Source of the DNA: Cherax quadricarinatus
Taxonomy: Eukaryota > Arthropoda > Malacostraca > Decapoda > Parastacidae
DNA: 64,000 nt
Direction: 5' to 3'
Assembly (NCBI RefSeq): GCF_038502225.1
Contig: NC_091300.1
Location: 48,917,989-48,981,988 of the forward strand
This document shows, piece after piece, positions 32,864 to 45,377 of this stretch (position 1 is its first letter; each line of letters begins with the position of its first letter). Made by a program: the position numbers and the translations under genes. Under the pieces are notes generated by a model, which had not been told where the DNA came from, did no database searches, and saw only the letters and a program-made list of their open reading frames with translations.

Positions 32864-34258
32864 GTAATGTCATGTTTGGTATACACACTATCCCTGCTGG
32901 ACTCGTCAAGGGGAGGAGGGAAATTCTGAGTAATTGCTTGTGTACTAAAAGTGTCACCATCCTCACTAGAGTTGGTAATATTAACAGAATCATTAGAGTC
33001 ATTAGAGTCATCATCAGAAAACTGAGGTGTGATATTCCCAGTTTCAGGAAGCAGAGGCTCATGAGAGTTAATGGGAGACTGTGGAGGCTCCAAGGGAAAA
33101 TTTGGTAGACCAGGTGAATTACCCTGGGAAAGTTCCTGTTCAACAAGATCAGCTGCAATAGCGGAAGAGTAAGCACCAATCTCTGGGGCTAACGCGACGG
33201 GCTGGAGTTTTGAGACTCTATGACCGCGGGTTCAATCCCGGCCGGGGGTATGGTTTCATTGAAAATATTAGAGCAGAGTTGAATGTCACCACCTGCTATG
33301 TCCTTGGCCATCGTATACATTAGTTGAGCTCCCGTCATATCCCCAGCTGAGGATACCCGAGACATGGGAGGTGAGGATGAACCTTGTGGTTGCATATGTG
33401 TATGTTGTAGGTGACAGTTAGATTGGGGCACTCCAAGTGGGGCAGAATTCCAAACATTGGAACCGGTGGAAGAGACCTGAGGATTCCCACTAGATGCAAG
33501 CAAAGCTGGGAAGGAAGTCTGGGATATTGCTGGAGGTGCCTGGGGAGTGGTCTCCGAAGAACTGGATAGTTTCTTGGCTTCTAGAATTTTCTGTATTACC
33601 TTTTTCCTCCAAGGACAGATAGGAGAAACAGCATGGTGTTTTCCATTGCAGAGGACACACTTGGGCTTAGTTTTGTTATGACAATCTTTAAAAGAATGTT
33701 GACCAGAGCATATGCTGCAAATCAGTGCTTGGGTACTGCATTTGTTGGTGGTATGACCAAATGCGTAACATTTAAAACGTTGTGTAACACTGACAAACCG
33801 TTCAAGAGAGATTTGGTCAGGTGTACACCTGGTGCCAAAACATTTGAAACCATTTTGACAAACTAGTTTGGCTCCTTCAGGTGTCTCAAGTATTAACTTT
33901 AGTGTTACATGGTTGTTGCCAGGTTTAGAAAATTTATATGCTTGGACAACCTTAAATTCAGAATTTTCCCTATTAAAGTCATCTACAAGTTCCTCCACTG
34001 AGCTCATGAAGCTGTTAATTCTGGCCACAAACACAGTTTGTTGTGCTTGATAGCTTTCAGGTGCAACTGGGGTAATACCAAAACATCTTGCTTGAGCAGT
34101 TGAAGTAACTCTTCTTCAGAAGAGAGAAGTACTGCCCCAGCGTGGGTTTGAAAAACATCCACCGGAGCAACAGTTGAATTCAAACAAATACATTCTAGAA
34201 TTTCTTTCTTCGACTTTTGATTGTCATCAACACGTAATCTTACTCGTATCCGCGCCAT
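32818..34258 (-). pseudogene. LINE-E ORF1 (gag-like, three zinc knuckles)
   Basis: Starts at the ATG at 34256-34258 (MARIRVRLRVDDN). A frameshift between about 34100 and 34034 leads to the main frame (VARINSFMSSVEELVDDFNR). Zinc knuckles read C-Y-A-F-G-H-T-T-N-K-C, C-S-I-C-S-G-Q-H-S-F-K-D-C and C-V-L-C-N-G-K-H-H-A-V-S-P-I-C, the three-knuckle layout of Jockey-superfamily ORF1 proteins, followed by PWRKKVIQKILEAKK. The reading continues in an acidic Ser/Asp tail (DDDSNDSNDSVNI) to 32818. A tRNA-like insert at 33188-33256 supplies a foreign stop and C-terminus. 34260-34510 is probably the 5' UTR. Confidence 0.8.
33188..33256 (+). repeat. tRNA-derived SINE head inserted in LINE-E ORF1
   Basis: GGGGCTAACGCGACGGGCTG, an anticodon-like GGAG-TTTTGAG-ACTC stem-loop, then GCGGGTTCAATCCCGGC with a perfect T-arm (CGGG/CCCG, loop TTCAATC), a B-box promoter. 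Read on the minus strand it gives the PPAGIEPAVIES tail that ends the ORF1 frame. It is too short for a full SINE; a truncated head or a tRNA-like remnant. Confidence 0.55.
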
Positions 34259-34559
34259 GATATCCAGGAAGGTACATCTGGCACAGAAGTTGCTTTAACA
34301 AAAAGGGTCTTTCCCTACTGTTAGTCCTGATATCCTATTTCAGCTGACTTATGAAGGTCTGCCCCTAAGATAGCCTACCCTCGAGTGGTGAGGGGGACAC
34401 AGGGCCCAAGGCAAAGATCGGCCGGATTTTAAGAAAACACACGGGCTACCGGATGGTCAAAATGCCTTGTGTTAACTCGCCAAATGCGAAGTTGCCGAAA
34501 AAGAAGAGATAGGAAAGTCAGAAGGATAGCAATGTAATTAGTGTGTTAGTGTGTGGGCC

Positions 34560-34670
34560 AGTGTAGATGTTTGGGTGAGGGGAGGATGGGGAAGGATGGG
34601 GGGGTGGGGGGATGGGGAAGGATGGGGGGATGGGGAAGGATGGGGGGATGGGGAAGAGAGGGGTGAACAA
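34560..34670 (+). repeat. G-rich minisatellite
   Basis: Repeats of GGGATGGGGAAGGATGGGG with many runs of four to seven G; the spacing suits G-quadruplex formation. Confidence 0.85.
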
Positions 34671-34794
34671 GCAAGCAAGTCACCGCCTTACACTCTTGAT
34701 GGGATGGGGCTCGAAGTGACTGCAAGCAAGTTTCCTCTCAGCTCTGGTCGAGAACAACTCAGGATAACCCAAGAAAAATCTCGAGTGACAGTGT

Positions 34795-35110
34795 TCAGAG
34801 TTGCTCTGATCGAAAATTACTGAGGATAACCGAAGAGCAGGAACGAAGACGTCTTCTCTCCACGGCGGCTGGACGGCGACTCATCTTCGGGTCAAATTTG
34901 ACTTTCGCTGCTATGCCATTTTCATATTGTCGTTGGGCCTCCCTTCTTACCTGTGCATATTCATTTCTGGCTCTACGTCTGCTCTCCTTATTCTCCTGGG
35001 TCCTTTCCCTTTTATACCTCTTCCATTCCTTAGCACACTTTGTTTTGGCCTTCCTGCACCTTTGGGTGAACCATGGGCTCATCCTGGCTTTTTCATTATT
35101 CCTGTTACCC
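34795..35110 (-). pseudogene. LINE fragment: endonuclease-RT linker, probably LINE-A
   Basis: Minus frame with PWFTQRCRKAKTKCAKEWKR, YKRERTQENKESRRRARNEY and then YENGIAAKVKFDPK, the basic linker between endonuclease and RT in CR1/Jockey-type LINEs. No RT block follows on the left. Assignment to LINE-A is a guess. Confidence 0.6.
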
Positions 35111-35124
35111 TTGCTTCAGCTTCC

Positions 35125-35605
35125 TTGCCTCATGGTGAGCGAGAACCACATAAATGCTTTAAACAACAGGACCACCCAACCCTACATGAATGGTGCAGCC
35201 AGCAGAGGTAGCTGTTTTGCCGAGCTAATTTCATTCTCATCCCTGTTTGGTGTACTAGCCTCACGAAGAGCATATATATATTATTGTAACCACGGACGTG
35301 GCATTTATCAATAACAACACTGCACTAGCCAAGGATTCGAACCCATGTTGTACTGGCCTGCCACTGTGAGCGAGAACCACATGATGCCTTAACCCACAGG
35401 GCTACACAATCCTTCAGGAACCAAGCACCTAGCCAAGCTAGGTGTGTTACTCTTGGTCCGAGGACATACGGAGGTGAGGGAGCTTTCAAGCTAATTTCAT
35501 TCTCATCCTGTTTGGTGTACTAACCTACGAGCAGCATATATTTACTATTGTACCACGAACGAGTAGTAATGATCAATAACAACACTGCTTGAGATGAGTC
35601 ATGCC
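35125..35605 (-). repeat. tRNA-type SINE cluster, two to three partial copies
   Basis: On the minus strand, 35220-35415 reads from GTGTAGCCCTGTGGGTTAAG (A-box region) through GGGTTCGAATCC (B box) to a body with GTGTTGTTATTGATAAATGC and a TACACCAAACAGGGATGAGA end. 35485-35600 is a second copy of the body and end without the tRNA head; 35130-35190 is a scrap of the head. The internal polymerase III boxes mark a tRNA-derived SINE. Confidence 0.6.
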
Positions 35606-38600
35606 GTGACTTAGGGTATGGTCTGACTTCTGGTATAGTGCGACCACAAGTTTCAATGTGACCTGAAGCATAGTGTGACCTCTAGGAACAGTGGGTTCTT
35701 GGATGCAGTGTAATTTCAGATGTAACGTGACCAGTGTGACCACTCGTATAGAGTTATCTCAAGAATAGTATGAGCCTAGGTATTTTATGAGCCTAGATAT
35801 AGTATAAGCCTAGGTAAAGTATGAACCTAGGTATAGTATGTGCCTAGGTATAGTGTGAGCCTAGGTAAAGTATGAGCCTAGGTATAGTATGCGCCTAGGT
35901 ATAGTGTGAGCCTAGGTATAGTGTGAGCCTAGGTATAGTGTGAGCCTAGGTAAAGTATGAGCCTAGGTATAGTGTGAGCCTAGGTATAGTATGAGCCTAG
36001 GTATAGTATGCGCCTAGGTATAGTGTGAGCCTAGGTATAGTGTGAGCCTAGGTATAGTATGCGCCTAGGTATAGTGTGAGCCTAGGTATAGTGTGAGCCT
36101 AGGTATAGTATGCGCCTAGGTATAGCGTGAGCCTAGGTATAGTATGAGCCTAGGTATGTATGCCTAGGTATAGTATGCGCCTAGGTATATGAGCCTAGGT
36201 ATAGTAGCCTAGGTATATGAGCCTAGGTGTGAGCATAGGTATAGTATGAGCATAGGTATAGTATGAGCATAGGTATAGTATGAGCATAGGTGTAGTATGA
36301 GCCTAGGTATAGTATCAGCCTAGGTATAGTATGAGCCTAAGTATAGTATGAGCCTATGTATAGTAGGACCCTAGGTATAGTATGAGCCTAGGTATATTAT
36401 GAGCCTAGGTATAGTAGGAGCCTAGGTATAGTATGAGCCTAGGTATAGTATGAGCCTAGGTATAGTGTGAGCCTAGGTATAGTGTGAGCCTAGGTAAAGT
36501 ATGAGCCTAGGTATAGTGTGAGCCTAGGTATAGTATGAGCCTAGGTATAGTATGCGCCTAGGTATAGTGTGAGCCTAGGTATAGTGTGAGCCTAGGTATA
36601 GTATGCGCCTAGGTATAGTGTGAGCCTAGGTATAGTATGAGCCTAGGTATAGTATGAACCTAGGTATAGTATGCGCCTAGGTATAGTGTGAGCCTAGGTA
36701 TAGTATGCGCCTAGGTATAGTGTGAGCCTAGGTATAGTGTGAGCTTAGGTATAGTATGAGCCTAGGTATAGTGTGAGCCTAGGTATAGTATGAGCCTAGG
36801 TATAGTATGAGCCTAGGTATAGTATGAGCCTAGGTATAGTATGAGCCTAGGTATAGTATGATCCTATGTATAGTATGAGCCTAGGTATAGTATGAGCCTA
36901 GGTATATTATGAGCCTAGGTATAGTATGAGCCTAGGTATAGTATGAGCCTAGGTATAGTATGCGCCTAGGTATAGTATGAGCCTAGGTATATTATGAGCC
37001 TAGGTATAGTATGAGCCTAGGTATAGTATGAGCCTAGGTATATCATGATCCTATGTATAGTATGAGCCTAGGTATAGTATGAGCCTAGGTATATTATGAG
37101 CCTAGGTATAGTATGAGCCTAGGTATAGTATGAGCCTAGGTATAGTAGGACCCTAGGTGTAATATGACCCTAGGTATAGTATGAGCCTAGGTATGACCCT
37201 AGGTATAGTATGAGCCTAGGTATTGTTTGTGACAAGGAATAGTGTGAGCCTAGGTATAGAATTAAACTTGCTATAGTATGAGCCTATGTATAGAGTGAGC
37301 CTAGGTATAGTATTAGCCTAGGTATAGTATGAAGCAAGGTATAGTATGAGCTTAGGTATAATATGCGCCTAGGTATAGTGTGAGCCTAGGTATAGTATAA
37401 TCCTAAGTATAGTATGACCCCAGGCATAGTATTCGCCTAGGTATAATATAAGCCTAGGTATAGTGTAAACCTTGGTATATTATGACCCTAGGTATAGTTT
37501 GTGCCTAGGTATAGTGTGAGCCTAGGTATAGTATTAGCCTAGGTATAGTATTAGCCTAGGTATAGTATGAGCTTAGGTAAAGTATGAGCCTAGGTACAGT
37601 GTAAGCCAAGGTATTGTATGAGCCTAGGTATAGTATGAGCCTAGGTATAGTATGACCCTAGGTATAGTTTGTGCCTAGGTATAGTATTAGCCTAGGTATA
37701 GTATGAGCCTAGTTATAATACGAGCCTAGGTATAGTATGTTCCTAGGTAAAGTATGAGCCTAGGTACAGTGTAAGCCAAGGTATTGTATGAGCCTAGGTA
37801 TAGTATGAGCCTAGGTATAGTATGAGCCTAGGTACAGTATGAGCCTAGTTATAATATGAGCCTAGGTATATGAGCCTAGGTACAGCATGAGCCTAGTTTT
37901 AGTATGAGCCTAGGTATAGTATTACCCTAAGTATAGTATAAGCCTAGTTATAGTATGAGCCTAGGCATAGTATGAGCTTAGGTATAGTGTAAGCCTAGGT
38001 ATAGTGTGAGCCTAGGTATAGTGTGAGTCAAGGTATAGTATGAGCCTAGGTCTAGTGTAAGACTAGGTATAGTATGAGCCTAGGTATGGTGTGAACGTTT
38101 TTCTAGTGTGAGCCTAGGTGTAGTGTGAACCTAGTTTTAGTGTGAGCCTAGGTGTAGTGTGAGCCTAGGTATAGTGTAAACCTAGGTATAGTATGAGCCT
38201 AGGTATAGCGTGAGCCTAGGTATAGCGTGAGCCTAGGTATAGTTTGAACCTAGGTATAGTGTGAGCCTAGGTATAGTGTGAGCCTAGGTATAGCGTGATC
38301 ATAGGTATAGTGTAAGCCTAGGTGTAATGTGAGCATAGATATAGTATCAGCCTAGGTATAGTGTGAACTTAGGTATAGTGTGAGCCTAAGTATAATGTGA
38401 GCCTTGGTATAGTATGAGCCTAGGTATAGAATAAAATAATGTGTTTTGTGACCTCAGGTAATGTGATCTCTGGTATACTGTGGCCTCTGATAGAGTGTGA
38501 CCTCATGTATAGTGAAACCTTGGGTATAGTGTGACCTCTAGTTTAGTGTGACCGTATGACCTCAGGTATAGTGTGACCTCGGGTATAGTGTGACGTCAGG

Positions 38601-38790
38601 AGAGTAAACTTCAAATATAAAGTATCCTCTGGTACAGTGTAATCTGAAGTTTAGTGTGACCTCAGATATAGTGACATCTCAAGTATATTTTCACCCTGGT
38701 ATAGAGTCACCTCTGGTATAGCCACCTCCTAGATATTGTGTGGTCTTATATATAGTGTGATCCTAGTTGTAGTGAGAATTTGACTCTGTA
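35600..38790 (+). repeat. 17-bp CCTAGG minisatellite with degenerate flanks
   Basis: The core array (about 35760-38430, roughly 150 units) repeats GAGCCTAGGTATAGTAT with a 17-bp period; variants such as GTGTGAGCC and GTATGCGCC are interspersed in blocks. On both sides (35600-35760, 38430-38790) the same rhythm persists in a decayed form (GTGACCTCAGGTATA-like words). Each unit carries the self-complementary word CCTAGG. Confidence 0.95.
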
Positions 38791-39295
38791 GAATATAGGA
38801 TATAGAAATACTATCCCATTCTTACTAAATATTACTTCATTTACCTTTTATCTTATACAACTCCTGGATGTTCAGGTTTAATCTGAGGAAAGGCAGGGCA
38901 GTTCCATTTCATTTAATAATTGCCTTTTTCCCAGTATCCTTCGAACAATATTATTATATTCAAAATAAGAAAGCGATGACACCTTTGTCATTGTAAGAGT
39001 CTTCCAGTCAACAATTTCCTGGTGATTCGCGGCAGACCTTGTTGCACTAGGCACCGGGTTAAGGTTACGTGAGTGATGATTCACTAACCTTCACTCGGAT
39101 TATCTCCTTAACATTTCGCTTTCGAGTGAAGCTGTTTACATATGAGGTCATTTCGTCTATACTTAAAAGCTCTCCCTCCCTATAAATGAGGTCACTTCCT
39201 CTGTGTACAACACTAAACTAGACCTCTCTTTATTTGACGTTTCTTTCTCTTTATATCCACTCGCTGTCCTTTTATATGTGATTATTTCCTCTATA
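38791..39295. other. Unassigned 0.5 kb
   Basis: AT-rich; no gene or repeat recognised. Confidence 0.45.
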
Positions 39296-39599
39296 TACCT
39301 AGCTTGGCCTGTTGGCTAAAGCTCTCGCTTCACACGGTGAGGGTCTGGGTTCGATTCCCTGTTAAGGGGTGGAAACATTGGACTTATATCTTTACACCGG
39401 TTGTCTATGTTCAGTTTGTTCACCCATCAGTAAAATGGATTCCTGGGTGTTAGTCGACTAGTGTGGGTCGCATCCAGGAACAAAACTGACCTAATTTGCC
39501 CGATATGTCCAGCATAACAAGCAGTTTTCCATATAGTAATATGTCATTGATGTCAGCTAGGCCTGTAAACCTTGTACATGTACTTGTAGTAAATAAAGA

Positions 39600-39661
<62 letters not shown>
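39296..39661 (+). mobile_element. tRNA-derived SINE with (ATT)n tail
   Basis: tRNA-like head with A-box TTGGCTAAAGC and B-box GGGTTCGATTCCC (39305-39365), a unique body (TGGATTCCTGGGTG, TCGCATCCAGGAAC), a tail region ending ACTTGTAGTAAATAAAGATA and a pure (ATT)n run at 39598-39661. This is the layout of a SINE transcribed by RNA polymerase III and mobilised by a LINE. Confidence 0.8.
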
Positions 39662-39665
<4 letters not shown>

Positions 39666-40519
39666 CTAAGTTCGCCTTTCCTTTATAAGACGTCACTCTC
39701 TGTATATACCATCTCGTCTTCTTTTCTATAATGTTACTCCTTCCATACACGAAGCACTGGTTCCCATTATATGATATTCTCCTATGTAAGAAGGTCGGCC
39801 TTCCTTTGCATGAAGTTACTGCCATTAGAGTATATACGAAGCTCTGCGTCCCTTTATATGACCTAACTTCCTTTACATACCTAGCTCGGCCAACCTTAAT
39901 GTGAGATCACTTTGATCAATTTCAACCTCCTCTTGTAACTGCTACGACGAGGTCTCCGTTGTTGTGCTCAACGGATATATTAATATATTTTTTTTTTATT
40001 TTTTGAGGCCGTCGGTAGATCAAGTACACATGAATAACAATAAATAAGCTAACTGATCATTTTCATAAGGATACTGAGAAATAGCCCAATTGTTCATGTA
40101 AATTGGGATCCACAGGGATAGCCTCATTGATCATATGTGTATCGTAAAGAGGAGACTGAAAGTTATGACGATGTTTCAGTCTAGCTTAAACCATTAAGTA
40201 GCCACACACAAGCTCGAAGGGAAGGAAGCCAGTATACAAAAGAGGGACGGGGGGGATGGGGGCGGTCCGGGAGTAATGGAAAGAGAGGAGAATCTCGTTT
40301 AATAAACATGTTTAATTAAAAGGTACAATAAAACTTATTCAGCTCAAAATGAAGGTTAAGCTTCCCTGGGAAAAAAACCCACATCGGCACTAAAAGTTTG
40401 AATCCGATCAGAAGATTCATTCATAAGTTATTACACAGAATATTACATAAGATAAAGTTGCATCTATAGTTGACCATTAACTCTACAGCAGTGTTTCTTT
40501 GTTTCTTTTCTTGTTTCTT
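39662..40519. other. Unassigned 0.86 kb
   Basis: No gene. It contains GACGTCACT/ATGACCT-like degenerate repeats (39230-39900) and a T-run near 39988-40000. Confidence 0.45.
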
Positions 40520-40549
40520 TGGCACTACTTATTACTTCCTCTGCCTTTG

Positions 40550-40780
40550 TGTGTGTGATGAATGGTTTTGAAAACCGACAAGTTGAAGAATTGAGACACA
40601 TATTCGTTTCGCCACACAGTGGCTTCATCAGTCCAATACAAAGTAGAAATGGGTAAGGAGAGTAGAAGTTTTTTCTTGACCTGCCACTAGTGTTGAGGGA
40701 CTGACTACTTCCACTAATACTGCTACTACTACTACTACTACTATTGCTCCTCTAACACCCCACTCTGACCCTAGTATTAC
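40550..40780. mobile_element. Truncated HH1 element flanked by a 30-bp direct repeat
   Basis: Starts in GTGTGTGATGAATGGTTTTG with the conserved hairpin, contains a damaged hammerhead (40603-40636, minus) and GAGGGACTGACTACTTCCAC, then runs into the triplet array. An exact 30-bp direct repeat (40520-40549 and 40781-40810, starting TGGCACTACTTATTACTTCC) brackets it; this is longer than the 12-14 bp at other HH elements, so it may be a separate duplication. Confidence 0.65.
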
Positions 40781-42085
40781 TGGCACTACTTATTACTTCC
40801 TCTGCCTTTGTTGTACTAATACTACTACTATGACTACAACTGCGACTACTGCTGCTAGCTCTAACACTGAGACGACTACTACTGCTACTACTACTACTAC
40901 TACTACTACTAATACTACTACTACTACCACTACTGCTACTACTACCACCACCACTACAACTACAACTACTACTAATACCACTACAACAACTACTACTACT
41001 ACTACTACTGCTATTACTACAACTACTATTACTTCTACTACTACTACCAGAACTGCTACTACTACAACTACTACCACCACTACTACTACTACTACGACTA
41101 CTACTGTAATTACTACTACTACAGCTACTACTCTTACTACTACAACTGCTACTACTACTCCAACTACTACTACTACTACTACAACTACTTCTACTACTAC
41201 TACAACTGCTACCACTACTACAACTACTACTACAACTACTGCTACTACTGCTGCTACCACTACAACTGCTACCACTACTACTACTACTACTACTATCACT
41301 ATTACTACTACTACTACTACCACAACTACTACTACAACTACTACTGATACTACTACCACTACTACCACAACTACTACTACTACTGCTATTACTACAACTA
41401 CTACTACTACCAGAGCTACTACTACTACAACTATTAGCACTACTACTACTACAATTACTCCTACTACTACTACTACTACAACTACTACTACTACTACAAC
41501 AAATACTACTACTACTACTGCAACTACTACTACTGCTACTACAACAACTACTACTACTACAACTACTACTACTGCAACTACTGCCACTACTACAACAACC
41601 ACCACTACAACTACTACTACTAAAACTACCACTACTACTACCAATATCACTACTACTACCACCACCACTACTACTACAACTACTACTGCTAATACTACTA
41701 CTACTGCTCCCACCACAACTACTACTATTACTACTACTGCTGCTAATACTACAACTACCACTACTTCTAGTACTACTACTACCAGAACTACTATTACAAC
41801 AACTACCACTACTACTACTACTACTACTACAATTAATGCTACTACTACAACCACTATTACAACTACTATTACAACTACTGCTACTACTACTACTACTGCT
41901 GCTGCTGCTACTACTACCACTACTATTACTACTACCACCACTACTACTACTACTAAAGCTACTACTACTACCACTACTACTACTTCTACTACTACCACCA
42001 CTATTACTACTACTACTGTGATGAATGGTTTTGAAAACAGACATGAAGACTGAGACAATTATGCAACATATGGGAATCTTTATTT

Positions 42086-42123
42086 AGGAAACGTTTCGCC
42101 ACACAGTGGCTTCATCAGTCCAG
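42086..42123 (-). ncRNA. HH1 hammerhead motif
   Basis: Intact CUGAUGA, stem II GCCAC-UGU-GUGGC and GAAACGUUUCC; stem I GGA/UCC. Confidence 0.8.
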
Positions 42124-42228
42124 TACAAAGCAGAAGGGTGTAAGGAGAGGAGAAGTTGTGGTAATCAGTCCCTCAGCCTGGAGTCGATGTGTTCAGTCCA
42201 CCAATCATGTAGAATGTCTAGAAGATTG

Positions 42229-42266
42229 ATGGACTGATGAAGCCACTGTGTGGCGAAACGTTTCCT
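42229..42266 (+). ncRNA. HH1 hammerhead motif
   Basis: Same motif on the plus strand: GGA, CUGAUGA, A, GCCAC-UGU-GUGGC, GAAACGUU, UCC. Confidence 0.8.
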
Positions 42267-42581
42267 AAATAAAAATTCCCATAAACTGCACAAGTGTCTC
42301 CATCTTCTACTACAACTACTACTACTACTAGTACTACTACTACAACAACAACAGTAACAACTAATACTACTACTACTACTACTATTATTATTATTATTAC
42401 AACTACTACTACTACCAGAACTACTAATAATAATACAACTACTACCATTACTACTACTACTCCAACTACTACTACTACTACAACAACTGCTACTACTACT
42501 ACTACAACAAATGCTATTACTACCACTACTACTACTACCACCACTACTACTACTACTACTACCACCACTGCTACTACTACC

Positions 42582-42616
<35 letters not shown>

Positions 42617-43485
42617 CACCAATACTACTAATACCACCACTACTACTACAACTACTACTGCTGCCACCACCATCACTACTACTACTACCACCACCACCAC
42701 TACTACTACTACTACCACCACTGCTACTAATACCACCACCAATACTACAACTACTACTACTACTTCTACTACCACCACCACCACCACCACCACTACTACT
42801 ACCACTAATACATACTACTAATGCCACCACCACTACTGCAGCTACTGCTACTACTACCTACCACCACTACTACTACCACCACTACTACTAATACCACCAC
42901 CACTACTACTACTACTACCACCACTACTAATACTACTACTACTATCACCACTACTGCTAATACCACCACCACTACTACAACTACTACTATTACTATTACT
43001 ACTACCACCACTACTACAGCTTCTACTTCTTCTTCTACTAATACTACTACCACCACTACTACTATTACCACCACCACTTCTGCCATTACTACTACTAATA
43101 CTACTACTACTGCAACTACTACTACAACCGCTACAACAACAACTACAACAACAACAACTACTACAAGTATTACTACTAGCTCTACCCGTTACTACTACTT
43201 CTACTACTGCTACCATTACTACTACTACTACTACTACTACTGCAACTACTACTACTACTTCTACCACCACCACTACTACTACTGCAACAACAACTACTAC
43301 TACTGTTATTACCGCTACTACCACTAGTAGTAGTACTACTACTAGCTCTACAGCTACTACTACTACTACCACTACTACTACAACAACAACAACTACTACT
43401 ACTACTACCACTACGACTGCTACTACCACTACTACTACTATCACCACCACCACTACTACTAGTACTACTACTACTACTACAACTG

Positions 43486-43516
<31 letters not shown>

Positions 43517-43802
43517 CACTACTGCTAGTACTACTACTACAACTGCTACTACTACTACCACTACTACTACCACCACTACCACTACTACTAGTACTACTAC
43601 AACTGCTACTATTACTACTACCACTACTACTACCACCACCACCACCACTACTACTAGTACTACTACTACTACAACTGCTACTACTACTACTGCCACTACT
43701 ACTGCAACTGCTACTACTACTACTATCACTACTACTGCTACCACTACTACTAGTACTACTAATACTACCACTACTACCACTACTACTACAACTGCTATTA
43801 CC

Positions 43803-43837
<35 letters not shown>

Positions 43838-43863
43838 CACCACTACTACTAGTACTACTAATA

Positions 43864-43915
<52 letters not shown>

Positions 43916-43931
43916 CACTACTACTACTACC

Positions 43932-43969
<38 letters not shown>

Positions 43970-43995
43970 CACTACCACTACTATTACTACCACTG

Positions 43996-44026
<31 letters not shown>

Positions 44027-44075
44027 CACCACTACTACTAGTACTACTAATACTACCACTACTACTACTACTACC

Positions 44076-44107
<32 letters not shown>

Positions 44108-44123
44108 CACTACCACTACTACC

Positions 44124-44161
<38 letters not shown>

Positions 44162-44363
44162 CACTACCACTACTACTACTACCACTACTACTACTACCAC
44201 CACTACCACTACTACTACTACCACTACCACTACTACTACTACCACTACTACTACTACCACCACTACCACTACTACTACCACCACTACCACTACTACTACT
44301 ACCACTACTACTACTACTACCACCACCACTTCTACTACTACCACTACCACTACTACTACTACC

Positions 44364-44395
<32 letters not shown>

Positions 44396-44582
44396 CACTA
44401 CCACTACTACTAATACCACCACCACTACTACTACTACTACTGCTACTACTACTACTACCACCACTACTAATACTACTACTACTATCACCACTACTGCTAA
44501 TACCACCACCACTACTACCACTACTACTACAACTACTACTACCACTACTACTACAACTGCTACTACCACTACTACTACTACC

Positions 44583-44620
<38 letters not shown>

Positions 44621-44636
44621 CACTACCACTACTACC

Positions 44637-44668
<32 letters not shown>

Positions 44669-44826
44669 CACTACCACTACTACTAATACCACCACCACTA
44701 CTACTACTACTGCTACTACTACTACTACCACCACTACTAATACTACTACTACTATCACCACTACTGCTAATACCACCACCACTACTACCACTACTACTAC
44801 AACTACTACTACCACTACTACTACTA

Positions 44827-45119
44827 ACTCTAGCACTATTATTTCATTATGTGAAAATAAATTATTTGTTATTTGAAAATAAATTTGTTTAGTAAAAAGG
44901 CACAATAAACCGTATTATAATAAATTTGATTCTAGAGTATATTTTTTGATCGTTTTTCAACTTTAAGTTGTTGAATCTTATTTAGAGAAAAGATTGGATT
45001 GTGTTTTGGCTGTCTAAGTTCTAGTTTTACCATTTTTTATGAATTTTCTCTGGAAAATTTAAAAATAGAAATGTTTCCTTAATGCGTTAACTTATTGCCT
45101 GCAAAACTTCTCCATCAAT
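44827..45119. other. Unassigned 0.3 kb
   Basis: AT-rich; no gene. Confidence 0.5.
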
Positions 45120-45202
45120 AACTTTGATAATTGTGATGAATGGTTTGAAAAACCGACAAGTTGAAGATTAAGACACTTATGCAGCATATGGGAATCTTTA
45201 TT

Positions 45203-45242
45203 CAGGAAACGTTTCGCCACACAGTGGCTTCATCAGTCCAAT
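45203..45242 (-). ncRNA. HH1 hammerhead motif
   Basis: UUGGA, CUGAUGA, A, GCCAC-UGU-GUGGC, GAAACGUU, UCCUGAA; the stem I GGA/UCC can extend by UU/AA past a two-base bulge. Confidence 0.8.
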
Positions 45243-45336
45243 ACATTCTACAAGATTGATGGACTGAACACATCGACTCCAGGCTGAGGGACTGATTACC
45301 TCATACTCCTCCTCTCCTTACGCCTTCCTCTTTGTA

Positions 45337-45377
45337 TTGGACTGATGAAGCCACTGTGTGGCGAAACGTTTCCTGAA
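45337..45377 (+). ncRNA. HH1 hammerhead motif
   Basis: Plus-strand copy, identical in core, stem II and stem I to the minus-strand partner at 45203-45242. Confidence 0.8.

Larger units (their letters stand above)
42018..42305. mobile_element. HH1 element inside the ACT array
   Basis: Left end TGATGAATGGTTTTGAAAAC, a minus-strand hammerhead, the body GGTAATCAGTCCCTCAGCCT, a second hammerhead on the plus strand, and the right end CACAAGTGTCTCCATCTT. ACT triplets on both sides show insertion into the array; a target-site duplication cannot be told apart from the repeat. Confidence 0.85.
40700..44826 (+). repeat. Giant (ACT)n triplet array, about 4.1 kb
   Basis: Almost continuous ACT/CTA/TAC triplets with frequent single-base variants (ACC, GCT, ATT, ACA), interrupted only by the HH1 element at 42018-42305. 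A three-base repeat keeps frames open on both strands, giving poly-Thr, poly-Val, poly-Leu and poly-Ser readings of up to 683 codons. These are not genes. Confidence 0.98.

Noticed and set aside
40752..44905. Frames of up to 683 codons of poly-Val, poly-Thr, poly-Ser and poly-Leu
   Set aside because: Direct products of the ACT-triplet array, open on both strands and in several frames at once.
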